53,470 nt of DNA from Bacteroidaceae bacterium (GTDB lineage: Bacteria; Bacteroidota; Bacteroidia; Bacteroidales; Bacteroidaceae). Shown piece after piece: positions 9,305 to 17,067 of this stretch. The stretch is taken from the NCBI GenBank assembly GCA_902362375.1, contig CABIVS010000006.1, positions 409,108-462,577 on the forward strand, written 5' to 3'. The number at the start of each line of letters is the position of its first letter. Position 1 is the stretch's first letter. The position numbers and the translations under genes are program-made. Under the pieces are notes generated by a model. It did not search any database. It had not been told where the DNA came from and saw only the letters and a list, made by a program, of their open reading frames with translations.

Positions 9305-10744
9305 ATGCTTTATAATAGTTTCTCTTTTCTACTATTTTTTCCAATAGTAGCAACATTCTTTTTTCTTTTACCACATAGGATAAGACAGGGATATTTACTC
9401 GTAGTGAGCTACTTCTTTTATATGAATTGGAGTCCTACGTATAGCTTGTTTCTTGTATTTGTCACTTTGGTAAGTTATGTAGGAGCACAGATACTTCAGA
9501 AGCTTTGTGAGAGTGAGAATGATAAACTAAGAAGGGTTGTCTTGGCTAGTACGCTTTTGCTTTGCTTTTCAGGATTATTTATTTTTAAATATCTCAACTT
9601 TCTGAATGATTCGCTTTGGGGGGTATTTTCGCTGATAGGTATTCGAATGGAAGTGCCACATTTAGAGTTATTATTACCAGTAGGTATCTCTTTCTACACT
9701 TTTCAAGCGTGTGGATATATGATAGATGTGTACAGGCGACAGATTATGGTAGAGAGGAATTTTTGCACATATGCACTGTTTATCTCTTTTTTCCCGCAAA
9801 TTGCAGCTGGTCCTATTGGGAGAGGCAAGGAGTTGTTGCCACAGTTTAAGGTGAGGCACTATCTTAATAGAAGAGATATTACTACTGGATTACGCTGGAT
9901 GCTGTGGGGCTATTTTATGAAGGTTGTGGTAGCGGATAGATTGGCTTTGTATACAGATGCTGTATTTGGCAACATAGCACACCATACAGGGGTGTCGGTG
10001 CTAGTTGCAGCTGTGCTCTTCACTTTTCAAATTTATTGTGACTTTGCTGGATACTCTTTTATTGCTTTAGGGTGTGCGCGTATTATGGGGTTTCAATTGA
10101 TTGTGAACTTTGCACGACCCTATATGGCAATTAGCATACAAGACTTTTGGCGTAGGTGGCATATTTCACTTTCTACTTGGTTTAGGGATTACCTTTATAT
10201 TCCTTTGGGGGGCAGCCGTTGCAGCAAGTGGCGTACAAGGATGAATCTAATGATAACTTTTGTAGTGAGTGGGTTGTGGCATGGAGCTAACTGGACCTTC
10301 GTGATCTGGGGTGGACTGAATGGGCTCTTCCAAGTGATAGGTAATATAATGAAACCAATCAAAGAACAGGCGCGTTTGTGTTGTGGAATAAGAAAGGATA
10401 GTATATGGCTAAAGGCTTTTAATATCTTACTGACTTTTGTACTAATGACAGTTACATGGACTTTTTTCAAAGCACATACATTGGAGGATGCATTACTAGC
10501 TATTAGTAAGATGGTATTACCAGCAGGAGTTCTTTATAAACCGGACCTTTCTGTGTTACTCTATGGCACGATGGGGGTAGGTGTGTTGATGGTGTGTGAT
10601 ATGCTTGAAGAAAAAAATGGAAAGCATCCATTACTGGAGAATGACTCGATAACTATTCGTTTTGCTTCGTATGTGGTTCTATCAATGATAATTCTAAGTG
10701 TAGGAGTCTTTGATGGTGGACAGTTTATCTACTTTCAATTCTAA
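9305..10744 (+). CDS. MBOAT family O-acyltransferase (AlgI-like)
   Basis: A 479-residue polytopic membrane protein of the MBOAT family, AlgI/PatA/DltB branch. Diagnostic segments are LLLPVGISFYTFQACGYMID, GPIGRGKELLPQF, FWRRWHISLSTWFRDYLYIP and SGLWHGANWTFVIWGG, the last containing the invariant catalytic His. Such proteins move an acyl group, usually acetyl, across the inner membrane to a periplasmic acceptor. The SGNH-like gene six bases downstream is the expected partner that transfers acetyl to the polysaccharide, as in alginate or peptidoglycan O-acetylation. The start at 9305 gives the standard N-terminus. Confidence 0.93.
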   Translation: MLYNSFSFLLFFPIVATFFFLLPHRIRQGYLLVVSYFFYMNWSPTYSLFLVFVTLVSYVGAQILQKLCESENDKLRRVVLASTLLLCFSGLFIFKYLNFLNDSLWGVFSLIGIRMEVPHLELLLPVGISFYTFQACGYMIDVYRRQIMVERNFCTYALFISFFPQIAAGPIGRGKELLPQFKVRHYLNRRDITTGLRWMLWGYFMKVVVADRLALYTDAVFGNIAHHTGVSVLVAAVLFTFQIYCDFAGYSFIALGCARIMGFQLIVNFARPYMAISIQDFWRRWHISLSTWFRDYLYIPLGGSRCSKWRTRMNLMITFVVSGLWHGANWTFVIWGGLNGLFQVIGNIMKPIKEQARLCCGIRKDSIWLKAFNILLTFVLMTVTWTFFKAHTLEDALLAISKMVLPAGVLYKPDLSVLLYGTMGVGVLMVCDMLEEKNGKHPLLENDSITIRFASYVVLSMIILSVGVFDGGQFIYFQF

Positions 10745-10750
10745 ACAACA

Positions 10751-11659
10751 ATGGATATAAGCAAACAGGGTATGAGATATATAGGCAAGGCACTCTTGCT
10801 TTTTGTTCTGTTGCTAGTGGCAGACAGAGGAATAGGGTATAGTTTGAAATGGATGTATTTCAACCAAAAGGGTGAGGATTTTTATTATACGACAAAAGCG
10901 TTGGATGAGCAAACAGCAGACTTGGTGATATTAGGGTCGTCACGTGCTCGTAACCATTACAATCCGGAGATATTACAGGATTCTTTAGATATGAGTTGCT
11001 ATAATGCAGGACGCAGTGGTTGTTTCCTTGTATATCAACGGGCGTCGTTGGATCTAATATTGGATAGATATACACCGAAGGCGATTATATTAGAGGTGAC
11101 ACCTTATGATATGATGGTAGGTGAAGGGGATTATGATCGCTTATCAGGATTATTGCCTTATCAACATCATGCTTCTTGGCAAGAGGTAATTAGCATGAAG
11201 AGCCCTTGGGAAAAATACAAATGTTGGTCAGCCATCTATCCTTATAACTCAAAATTCTTCAAGATGGTGAAGAATTTGAAGGATCGCGGAGTTTTTCATA
11301 CAAATGGTTTTCAGCCTTTAGAGGGATTTTTGAAAGAAGAGAAAAAGGAATATACAAATAGTGTGGCAATTGATAACCGTAAGGTGGAAGCAATGGAGCA
11401 TATTATAGAGGTGTGTAAAACAAAGCAGATAATGCTAATCATGGTGACTTCACCTATGTATGCCGATGTGGTGGAGACGAAGTCGTTAGCTATTACTGAC
11501 TCGTTATGTAAGCGAAATAATATACCTTATTATTCTTTCTTGAATCAAGCTGCTTATGATAATCAGAAATTGTTTCACACCACAGACCATTTAAATTCTA
11601 CAGGTGCAGATAAATTCAGTTGTGAGATAGCACATCTACTCAAAAATAATTTCAATTAA
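10751..11659 (+). CDS. SGNH/AlgJ-like membrane-anchored partner of the MBOAT
   Basis: A 302-residue protein with one N-terminal TM segment (about residues 11-27) and a periplasmic domain. The segment LVILGSSRARNHYNPEIL has the Ser-containing block I of SGNH hydrolase-like transferases, CYNAGRSGC resembles block II with its Gly, and TTDHLNSTGADKF near the C-terminus supplies the D-x-x-H-type pair. It starts six bases after the MBOAT gene. Role by analogy with AlgJ/AlgX and PatB: receives acetyl from the MBOAT and esterifies the capsule polymer. It could instead be an esterase; the pairing favours transfer. Confidence 0.82.
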   Translation: MDISKQGMRYIGKALLLFVLLLVADRGIGYSLKWMYFNQKGEDFYYTTKALDEQTADLVILGSSRARNHYNPEILQDSLDMSCYNAGRSGCFLVYQRASLDLILDRYTPKAIILEVTPYDMMVGEGDYDRLSGLLPYQHHASWQEVISMKSPWEKYKCWSAIYPYNSKFFKMVKNLKDRGVFHTNGFQPLEGFLKEEKKEYTNSVAIDNRKVEAMEHIIEVCKTKQIMLIMVTSPMYADVVETKSLAITDSLCKRNNIPYYSFLNQAAYDNQKLFHTTDHLNSTGADKFSCEIAHLLKNNFN

Positions 11660-11661
11660 TA

Positions 11662-12177
11662 ATGAAACCGTCCATTCTTTTTATTCTCCACATGCCACCG
11701 CCTGTACATGGTGCAGCCATGATGGGGAAATATATTCATGATAGTAAAATGATAAATGAGACTTTCGATTGTCATTATATCAATCTGGCCACAGCCAAGG
11801 ATATTAAGGATATCGGCAAAGTGGGACTGAAGAAGCTGATTTCGTTTTTGGAAATGCTGAAATCTATACGTAAAATGGTGAAACAGATAAAAACACAGTT
11901 GGTATATGTTACGCCAAATTCGCACGGAATTGCACTCTATAAAGAGTTTGTTATTGTACAAATGTTGAAGGGAATGGGGTGTAAGGTGGTGATCCATTTT
12001 CATAATCAGGGAGTGAGGACATTTCAAGACCACTGGCCTAATAAGTGGATATACCCGCGGCTTTTTAAAGGGGTGAAGGTGATATTACTATCCGAAGCAC
12101 TTTACGAGGATGTGAGGAAATATGTGGATAGGCAGAATGTACTGATTTGTCCGAATGGTATTCCTGATATAAACTAA
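11662..12177 (+). CDS. GT4 glycosyltransferase, N-terminal half (split gene)
   Basis: This 171-residue frame encodes only the acceptor-binding N-terminal Rossmann domain of a GT4 enzyme: ILFILHMPPPVHGAAMMGKY, then VYVTPNSHGIALYKE, VVIHFHNQG and ending CPNGIPDIN before TAA. In intact relatives the polypeptide continues directly into the donor-binding domain. That domain is encoded by the next frame, whose ATG overlaps this stop (TAATG). The split falls precisely in the inter-domain linker. It may be a frameshift mutation or a functional two-polypeptide enzyme kept by translational coupling. Alone this half should be inactive. Confidence 0.8.
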   Translation: MKPSILFILHMPPPVHGAAMMGKYIHDSKMINETFDCHYINLATAKDIKDIGKVGLKKLISFLEMLKSIRKMVKQIKTQLVYVTPNSHGIALYKEFVIVQMLKGMGCKVVIHFHNQGVRTFQDHWPNKWIYPRLFKGVKVILLSEALYEDVRKYVDRQNVLICPNGIPDIN

Positions 12178-12737
12178 TGAGGATGGATAGCAGGTTTAAT
12201 ATTTTCTTTCTCTCGAACATGATGTTGGAGAAAGGAGTGTGGACGCTACTAGATGCGTGCCATATCTTGAAAGATAGAGGATATGACTTTTTGTGCAATT
12301 TCGTAGGAAAATGGAGTGATATTGGCGAGGAAGATTTTGCCGCCTATTTGCAGAAGCATAGATTAGAGGATGTAGTGGTAGCACATGGTGCGAAGTATGG
12401 CAATGATAAGGAGATGTACTGGATGCAGGCAGACCTTTTTATACTTCCTACTTACAATGAGTGTTTCCCTTTGGTTTTGCTGGAAGCAATGCAACATGGT
12501 GTGGCTTGCATTGCTAGTCATGAAGGGGGAATAGTGGATATTATTGATGAAGGTGAGACAGGATATATTGTTCCCATGAAGGATGCATTGGCTTTGGCCG
12601 AGAAGGTGGCTTATTGTATGGAACATCGTGATCTGTGTCGTGAGATGGGGCGCAAAGGTAGGGTGAAATTTGAATGTGAGTTCACGCTGCAACGTTTTGA
12701 GGAACGTATGTGTGACATTCTTAAGAAATTGGTATAA
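12177..12737 (+). CDS. GT4 glycosyltransferase, C-terminal half (split gene)
   Basis: A 186-residue frame equal to the donor-binding half of a GT4 enzyme: FNIFFLSNMMLEKGVWTLLDAC, then LPTYNECFPLVLLEAMQHG with a perfect EX7E motif, SHEGGIVDIIDEGETGYIVP and a terminal helix. It lacks any acceptor domain; that is the preceding frame. The two frames overlap by one base and differ by a -1 step, so re-initiation at TAATG is possible. The absence of further damage in either half argues that the split is recent or tolerated. Confidence 0.82.
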   Translation: MRMDSRFNIFFLSNMMLEKGVWTLLDACHILKDRGYDFLCNFVGKWSDIGEEDFAAYLQKHRLEDVVVAHGAKYGNDKEMYWMQADLFILPTYNECFPLVLLEAMQHGVACIASHEGGIVDIIDEGETGYIVPMKDALALAEKVAYCMEHRDLCREMGRKGRVKFECEFTLQRFEERMCDILKKLV

Positions 12738-12758
12738 TATTTTAGAGTAGATATTCAT

Positions 12759-13475
12759 ATGATCAAGTTGAAAGAACTTCCTATTGTAGAGAGTGTAGAC
12801 CAATTAAAAATATTGCCGCAGGGTAAGCTCTTAATAAATACCATAAATGCGCACTCATACAACACTGCACTAAAGGATTCGCTTTTTGCCGAGGCGCTAA
12901 TAAAAGGAGATGCGCTCATCCCTGACGGGGCAAGCATTGTGAAAGTTTGTAAATGGCTAAAGATGCAAAGCCAACCGCGAGAACGAATAGCAGGTTGGGA
13001 TCTCTTTGTTTTTGAGATGAATCGCCTTAATGAGAAAGGAGGTCGATGTATGTTTATGGGTAGCTCGGAGTATGTTTTGGCATTGATTAAACAACGGGCA
13101 GCAGTGGATTATCCGAACCTGGAAGTGGTGACTTATTCACCTCCTTATAAACCAGAATTTTCACAGGAAGATAATGTAGCTATTGTGGCGGCTATTAATG
13201 AGGCAAATCCAGATCTGTTATGGATTGGTATGACAGCTCCCAAGCAGGAGAAATGGATTTACAGCAATTGGCAAAAATTGAATATTCATTGTCATGTGGG
13301 TACCGTAGGGGCGGTGTTTGACTTTTACGCAGGTACTACTGAACGGGCTCCATTATGGTGGCAACAACATTCGTTGGAATGGCTCTACCGATTGATAAAA
13401 GAACCTAAGCGAATGTGGCGTAGGTACTTGATTGGTAATGTGTTGTTCTTATGGAATATTTGTAAAGAGATATAG
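12759..13475 (+). CDS. WecG/TagA/CpsF family glycosyltransferase
   Basis: A 238-residue member of the WecG/TagA/CpsF family (GT26). Marks are the N-terminal [31 protein letters not shown], the loop [13 protein letters not shown], then [32 protein letters not shown] and [19 protein letters not shown], the basic C-terminus involved in membrane attachment in TagA. The family transfers the second sugar, often ManNAc or ManNAcA, to the undecaprenyl-linked primer. This enzyme would therefore act early in repeat-unit synthesis although encoded near the end of the locus. Sugar identity is not readable. Confidence 0.93.
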   Translation: MIKLKELPIVESVDQLKILPQGKLLINTINAHSYNTALKDSLFAEALIKGDALIPDGASIVKVCKWLKMQSQPRERIAGWDLFVFEMNRLNEKGGRCMFMGSSEYVLALIKQRAAVDYPNLEVVTYSPPYKPEFSQEDNVAIVAAINEANPDLLWIGMTAPKQEKWIYSNWQKLNIHCHVGTVGAVFDFYAGTTERAPLWWQQHSLEWLYRLIKEPKRMWRRYLIGNVLFLWNICKEI

Positions 13476-13488
13476 ATTATACAATGAT

Positions 13489-14391
13489 ATGAAAGGTATT
13501 GTTTTAGCTGGTGGTAGCGGTACGCGTTTGTATCCTATTACCAAAGGCATTAGCAAACAGCTGATTCCTATTTTTGATAAACCGATGATTTATTATCCAA
13601 TTTCGGTTTTGATGTTGGCGGGTATTCGTGAGATATTGATTATCTCTACTCCACATGACTTGCCGGGATTTAAGCGCTTGCTGGGTGATGGTAGTGACTA
13701 TGGCGTGAGGTTTGAATATGCAGAACAACCGTCACCTGATGGATTGGCGCAGGCCTTTATCATTGGTGAGGATTTTATTGGCTGCGATTCGGTCTGTTTG
13801 GTGTTAGGTGATAACATCTTTCATGGGAATGGCTTTAGTGTCATGTTGAAGGAGGCGGTATACATGGCAGAAAAGGAGCGGAAAGCTACTGTGTTTGGTT
13901 ATTGGGTAAGTGATCCGGAACGCTATGGTGTGGCGGAGTTTGATGACGAGGGTAATTGCCTAAGCATTGAGGAAAAACCTGTACAGCCAAAATCGAATTA
14001 TGCGGTAGTAGGGCTTTATTTCTATCCTAATAAAGTGGTAGATGTAGCGAAGCACATCAAACCGTCAGCCCGTGGGGAATTGGAGATTACCACTGTGAAC
14101 CAGCGATTTCTGGAGGATAGTGAGTTGAAAGTACAGACACTGGGACGTGGCTTCGCTTGGTTGGATACGGGTACACACGACTCGTTGAGTGAAGCATCGA
14201 CCTTTATTGAGGTGATTGAAAAACGACAGGGACTGAAAGTTGCTTGTCTGGAAGGTATAGCGTTTAGACAAGGTTGGATTGATGCTAACAAGATGCGTGA
14301 GTTGGCCCCACCGATGCTGAAGAACCAATATGGGAAGTATTTGTTGCAGGTGGTAGAGGAAGTGGAACGTACAGGAAAGAGTAACTTATGA
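13489..14391 (+). CDS. rmlA: Glucose-1-phosphate thymidylyltransferase
   Basis: A 300-residue RmlA making dTDP-glucose from glucose-1-phosphate and dTTP. The ATG at 13489 gives [16 protein letters not shown], the canonical nucleotide-binding start; a longer frame from 13432 overlaps the upstream gene and is not needed. [46 protein letters not shown] and [10 protein letters not shown] are all intact. It overlaps rmlB by four bases (ATGA), so the two are translationally coupled. Product feeds rmlB. Confidence 0.97.
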   Translation: MKGIVLAGGSGTRLYPITKGISKQLIPIFDKPMIYYPISVLMLAGIREILIISTPHDLPGFKRLLGDGSDYGVRFEYAEQPSPDGLAQAFIIGEDFIGCDSVCLVLGDNIFHGNGFSVMLKEAVYMAEKERKATVFGYWVSDPERYGVAEFDDEGNCLSIEEKPVQPKSNYAVVGLYFYPNKVVDVAKHIKPSARGELEITTVNQRFLEDSELKVQTLGRGFAWLDTGTHDSLSEASTFIEVIEKRQGLKVACLEGIAFRQGWIDANKMRELAPPMLKNQYGKYLLQVVEEVERTGKSNL

Positions 14392-15506
14392 GTAAAAGAA
14401 ATATTATCATTACCGGTGGTGCCGGATTTATAGGCAGCCATGTGGTGCGTTTGTTTGTGAACAAGTATCCTGATTATCATATTATCAATCTGGACAAGTT
14501 GACTTATGCGGGAAATTTGGCAAACTTAAAAGATGTAGAGAATAAACCAAACTACACTTTTGTGAAAGCGGATATTTGTGACTTTGAGATGATGTTAAAA
14601 ATCTTCAAACAGTATCATATAGATGGGGTCATTCATTTAGCTGCTGAAAGTCACGTGGATCGTAGTATCAGAGATCCGTTTACTTTTGCTCGTACTAATG
14701 TTCTGGGAACTCTCTCTTTATTACAAGCTGGCAGGTTAACTTGGGAGTATCTTCCGGAGGGCTATGAGGGTAAGCGTTTCTATCATATTTCAACTGATGA
14801 AGTGTATGGAGCATTGGAACTAACGCATCCGAAAGGAAAGTCATCAGAAATATCAGCACACGAAGTATATGGCGATGAGTTTTTCAAAGAGACAACAAAG
14901 TATAACCCACACTCACCCTACTCGGCTTCGAAAGCAGGTAGTGATCATTTTGTACGCGCTTTTCATGATACTTATGGTATGCCGACTATTGTGACTAACT
15001 GTTCGAACAACTATGGACCTTATCAGTTTCCCGAAAAGCTGATTCCATTGTTTATTAACAATATTCGTCATCGCAAACCGTTACCGGTATATGGTAAGGG
15101 AGAGAATGTGCGTGACTGGCTCTATGTGGTAGATCATGCAAGAGCTATAGACGTGATTTTCCATAATGGTAAGATTGCGGATACATATAACATCGGTGGC
15201 TTTAACGAGTGGAAGAACATAGATATTATTCATGTGATTATTAGGACTGTGGACCGATTACTGGGTAATCCTGAAGGGTATAGCGAGGGATTGATTACTT
15301 ATGTAATGGACCGTATGGGACATGACTTACGCTATGCTATTGACTCTACGAAGCTGAAGAATGAATTGGGTTGGGAGCCTAGTCTGCAGTTTGAGGAGGG
15401 GATTGAGAAAACAGTGCAGTGGTATCTGGATAATCAGGAGTGGATGGATAATATCACCAGTGGTGCCTATGAGAGCTACTACGAGGATATGTATAAGAAT
15501 AGATAA
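14388..15506 (+). CDS. rmlB: dTDP-glucose 4,6-dehydratase
   Basis: A 372-residue extended SDR enzyme converting dTDP-glucose to dTDP-4-keto-6-deoxyglucose. The NAD-binding glycine motif [12 protein letters not shown] lies at about residues 10-21, [12 protein letters not shown] and STDEVYG give the catalytic Thr-Asp-Glu region, and [10 protein letters not shown] is the YxxxK pair. [20 protein letters not shown] and [15 protein letters not shown] are typical of RmlB. Length and motifs are complete. It starts within the end of rmlA and is followed eight bases later by rmlC. Confidence 0.97.
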   Translation: MSKRNIIITGGAGFIGSHVVRLFVNKYPDYHIINLDKLTYAGNLANLKDVENKPNYTFVKADICDFEMMLKIFKQYHIDGVIHLAAESHVDRSIRDPFTFARTNVLGTLSLLQAGRLTWEYLPEGYEGKRFYHISTDEVYGALELTHPKGKSSEISAHEVYGDEFFKETTKYNPHSPYSASKAGSDHFVRAFHDTYGMPTIVTNCSNNYGPYQFPEKLIPLFINNIRHRKPLPVYGKGENVRDWLYVVDHARAIDVIFHNGKIADTYNIGGFNEWKNIDIIHVIIRTVDRLLGNPEGYSEGLITYVMDRMGHDLRYAIDSTKLKNELGWEPSLQFEEGIEKTVQWYLDNQEWMDNITSGAYESYYEDMYKNR

Positions 15507-15514
15507 GTATCTGT

Positions 15515-16087
15515 ATGGAAGTTATTAAGACAAATATTGAAGGGGTGGTGATCATTGAACCGCGTCTTTTTAAGGATGATAGGGGGTATTTCTTCGAATC
15601 GTTTTCGCAAAGGGAGTTTGATGAAAAGGTACGTCCTATTAAGTTTGTACAGGATAATGAAAGTATGTCCTCGTATGGAGTGATGAGGGGGCTGCATTTT
15701 CAAACTATGCCTTACAGCCAAAGTAAGTTGGTACGTTGCGTAAAGGGTGCAGTGCTGGATGTGGCTGTTGATATCCGCAAGGGTTCACCTACCTATGGTC
15801 AGCATGTAGCGGTAGAGTTGACAGGGGAAAATCATCGTCAATTCTTTATTCCTCGTGGCTTTGCTCATGGTTTTACAGTATTGAGTGAAATAGCAGTGTT
15901 TCAATATAAATGTGATAACTTTTATGCTCCACAGCATGATGGAGGCATCAGCATATTAGATGAATCACTTGGAATTTGTTGGAGAATTCCTACAGGCAAG
16001 GCTATCTTAAGTGAGAAGGACACTAAGCATCCACTATTGAAAGATTTTGAATCTCCATTTCTGTATGGAGAGGATTTATATAAATAG
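15515..16087 (+). CDS. rmlC: dTDP-4-dehydrorhamnose 3,5-epimerase
   Basis: A 190-residue cupin epimerase. It begins with the RmlC pattern IEGVVIIEPRLFKDDRGYFF, has MRGLHFQ with the catalytic-pocket His, LVRCVKGAVLDVAVDIRKGSPTYG, and FIPRGFAHGFTVL; these residues build the active site. It converts dTDP-4-keto-6-deoxyglucose to dTDP-4-keto-L-rhamnose. The expected next enzyme, the RmlD reductase, is not encoded in this window; it may lie elsewhere or another enzyme may use the keto sugar. This is the last gene of the capsule run. Confidence 0.96.
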   Translation: MEVIKTNIEGVVIIEPRLFKDDRGYFFESFSQREFDEKVRPIKFVQDNESMSSYGVMRGLHFQTMPYSQSKLVRCVKGAVLDVAVDIRKGSPTYGQHVAVELTGENHRQFFIPRGFAHGFTVLSEIAVFQYKCDNFYAPQHDGGISILDESLGICWRIPTGKAILSEKDTKHPLLKDFESPFLYGEDLYK

Positions 16088-16412
16088 CATATAATAATAA
16101 CGAAATATGTAGGTCCCTAACTTCATGCTACACACATGAATCCCCTACATTCTGCAGGTTGGGAAAAAATACAGCGGTATATTCCTGATCTGTCCCCTCA
16201 TATTGGCAAATGCTGATATGTATTCTAAATATATCAACTGTCTGTGAAGATCGTTGATATATTACTTTTTAATAGCATGTTTATTGATTAAAGATAATAT
16301 TCAGATTTCTAGTTTTGTATAATAGAAAGAATTAGAATGTTTTTTATTGATTATCTATTGTGTTTTTGAAAGAAAATGCATTTCTTTGTAGTATAGATAA
16401 AAGCAATTTATT
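16088..16412. other. Gap after capsule locus, with nested inverted repeat
   Basis: No gene is apparent in these 325 bases. At 16107-16150 there is a nested hairpin: ATGTAGG (16107-16113) pairs with CCTACAT (16144-16150), and inside it TTCATG (16122-16127) pairs with CATGAA (16135-16140). No T tract follows, so it is not a standard terminator. The remainder is AT-rich and probably contains the promoter of the MNT gene, but no perfect TAnnTTTG box was found. Confidence 0.55.
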
Positions 16413-16706
16413 ATGTTGACTACTGTAGAATATTTATCTTTGCTTCGTGAGTATATGCGAAAGAATGCTGCTAAATATGGTATTTCTCGCATGGGGATAT
16501 TTGGCTCCGTTGCTCGTGGTGAACAACATGAGGGTAGTGATGTCGATATTTGTGTTGAAATTGATAGACCTTCTATCTTTACTTTAGTTCATATTAAAGA
16601 AGAATTGGAAAAACTATTGAAATGTCCTGTTGATGTGGTTCGGTTGCGAAATAATATGGATGAATTATTGAGGGGGTGTATCAATAAAGATGGAATTTAT
16701 GTGTAA
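16413..16706 (+). CDS. MNT-type nucleotidyltransferase (antitoxin-like)
   Basis: A 97-residue minimal nucleotidyltransferase. The motif GSVARGEQHEGSDVDI spans residues 31-46, with Gly31-Ser32 and the metal-binding Asp43 and Asp45; a third acidic residue is expected in the following strand. Proteins of this size usually act as the antitoxin (MntA-like) of HEPN/MNT toxin-antitoxin pairs, AMPylating the HEPN partner. Here the downstream HEPN frame overlaps its stop and is only half length, so the pair is probably no longer functional as a toxin module. Confidence 0.9.
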   Translation: MLTTVEYLSLLREYMRKNAAKYGISRMGIFGSVARGEQHEGSDVDICVEIDRPSIFTLVHIKEELEKLLKCPVDVVRLRNNMDELLRGCINKDGIYV

Positions 16707-16857
16707 AAGTCAGATAATAGAATCATTGTATCCAGAGATGGATTGGAAAGGTGTAATGGGAATGAGGGATATAGTTGCACACCATTATGATTTAGATGCT
16801 GAAATTGTTTATGACGTGATAAAACATGATTTGCCGAAGTTAAAAGATGTGCTATAA
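16690..16857 (+). pseudogene. Truncated HEPN (HepT/DUF86-like) toxin remnant
   Basis: A 55-codon frame overlapping the end of the MNT gene. Its C-terminal pattern is that of HepT/DUF86 proteins: YPEMDWKGVMGMRDIVAHHY, then IVYDVIKHDLPKLKD. The RNase motif Rx4H is present (Arg26, His31, then Tyr33), with Asp in place of the usual Asn after Arg. Normal family members have about 110-140 residues, so the N-terminal helices are missing; no upstream frame supplies them because the MNT gene occupies that DNA. A start at ATG 16699 is also possible. Most likely a deletion remnant that neutralised the toxin. Confidence 0.75.
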
Positions 16858-16910
16858 CAAATCATAGACGATTTGAAAGTATCCAATCAAGCGATTGACT
16901 AAATGATTTT

Positions 16911-16980
16911 TTATTTCAAATTTCTAAAATATGTCCGTACCTTCTGCATCCGAATATAATTCACCCCAAAGTTTCTTCTA
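16911..16980 (-). pseudogene. Decayed 3' remnant of a second copy of the 85-residue operon gene
   Basis: On the minus strand the last 12 codons read MQKVRTYFRNLK then TAA. The intact gene at 18628-18885 ends MRKIRAYFRNLR then a stop. Over 42 bases (16908-16949 against 18625-18666) 36 match and all six differences are transitions, mostly silent or conservative. Upstream of these codons the similarity fades into FGVNYIR-like residues and no start is left. This is the tail of a homologous gene, stranded on the other side of the AAA-ATPase gene, and marks an insertion or recombination junction. Confidence 0.75.
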
Positions 16981-17005
16981 TCATAGAATTAAAATCACTG
17001 CTAGC

Positions 17006-17036
17006 TTTGTGTTATAGAATGAAAGCTGTATATTTG
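17006..17036 (+). promoter_or_regulatory. Bacteroides-type promoter of the AAA-ATPase gene
   Basis: A -33 TTTG at 17006-17009 and a -7 TATATTTG at 17029-17036 are separated by 19 bases, matching the primary-sigma consensus of Bacteroides. Transcription should begin near 17041, leaving a leader of roughly 27 bases before the ATG at 17068. Confidence 0.75.
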
Positions 17037-17067
17037 TATGCACCATAATTAAAAGGTTGTAGCATGT

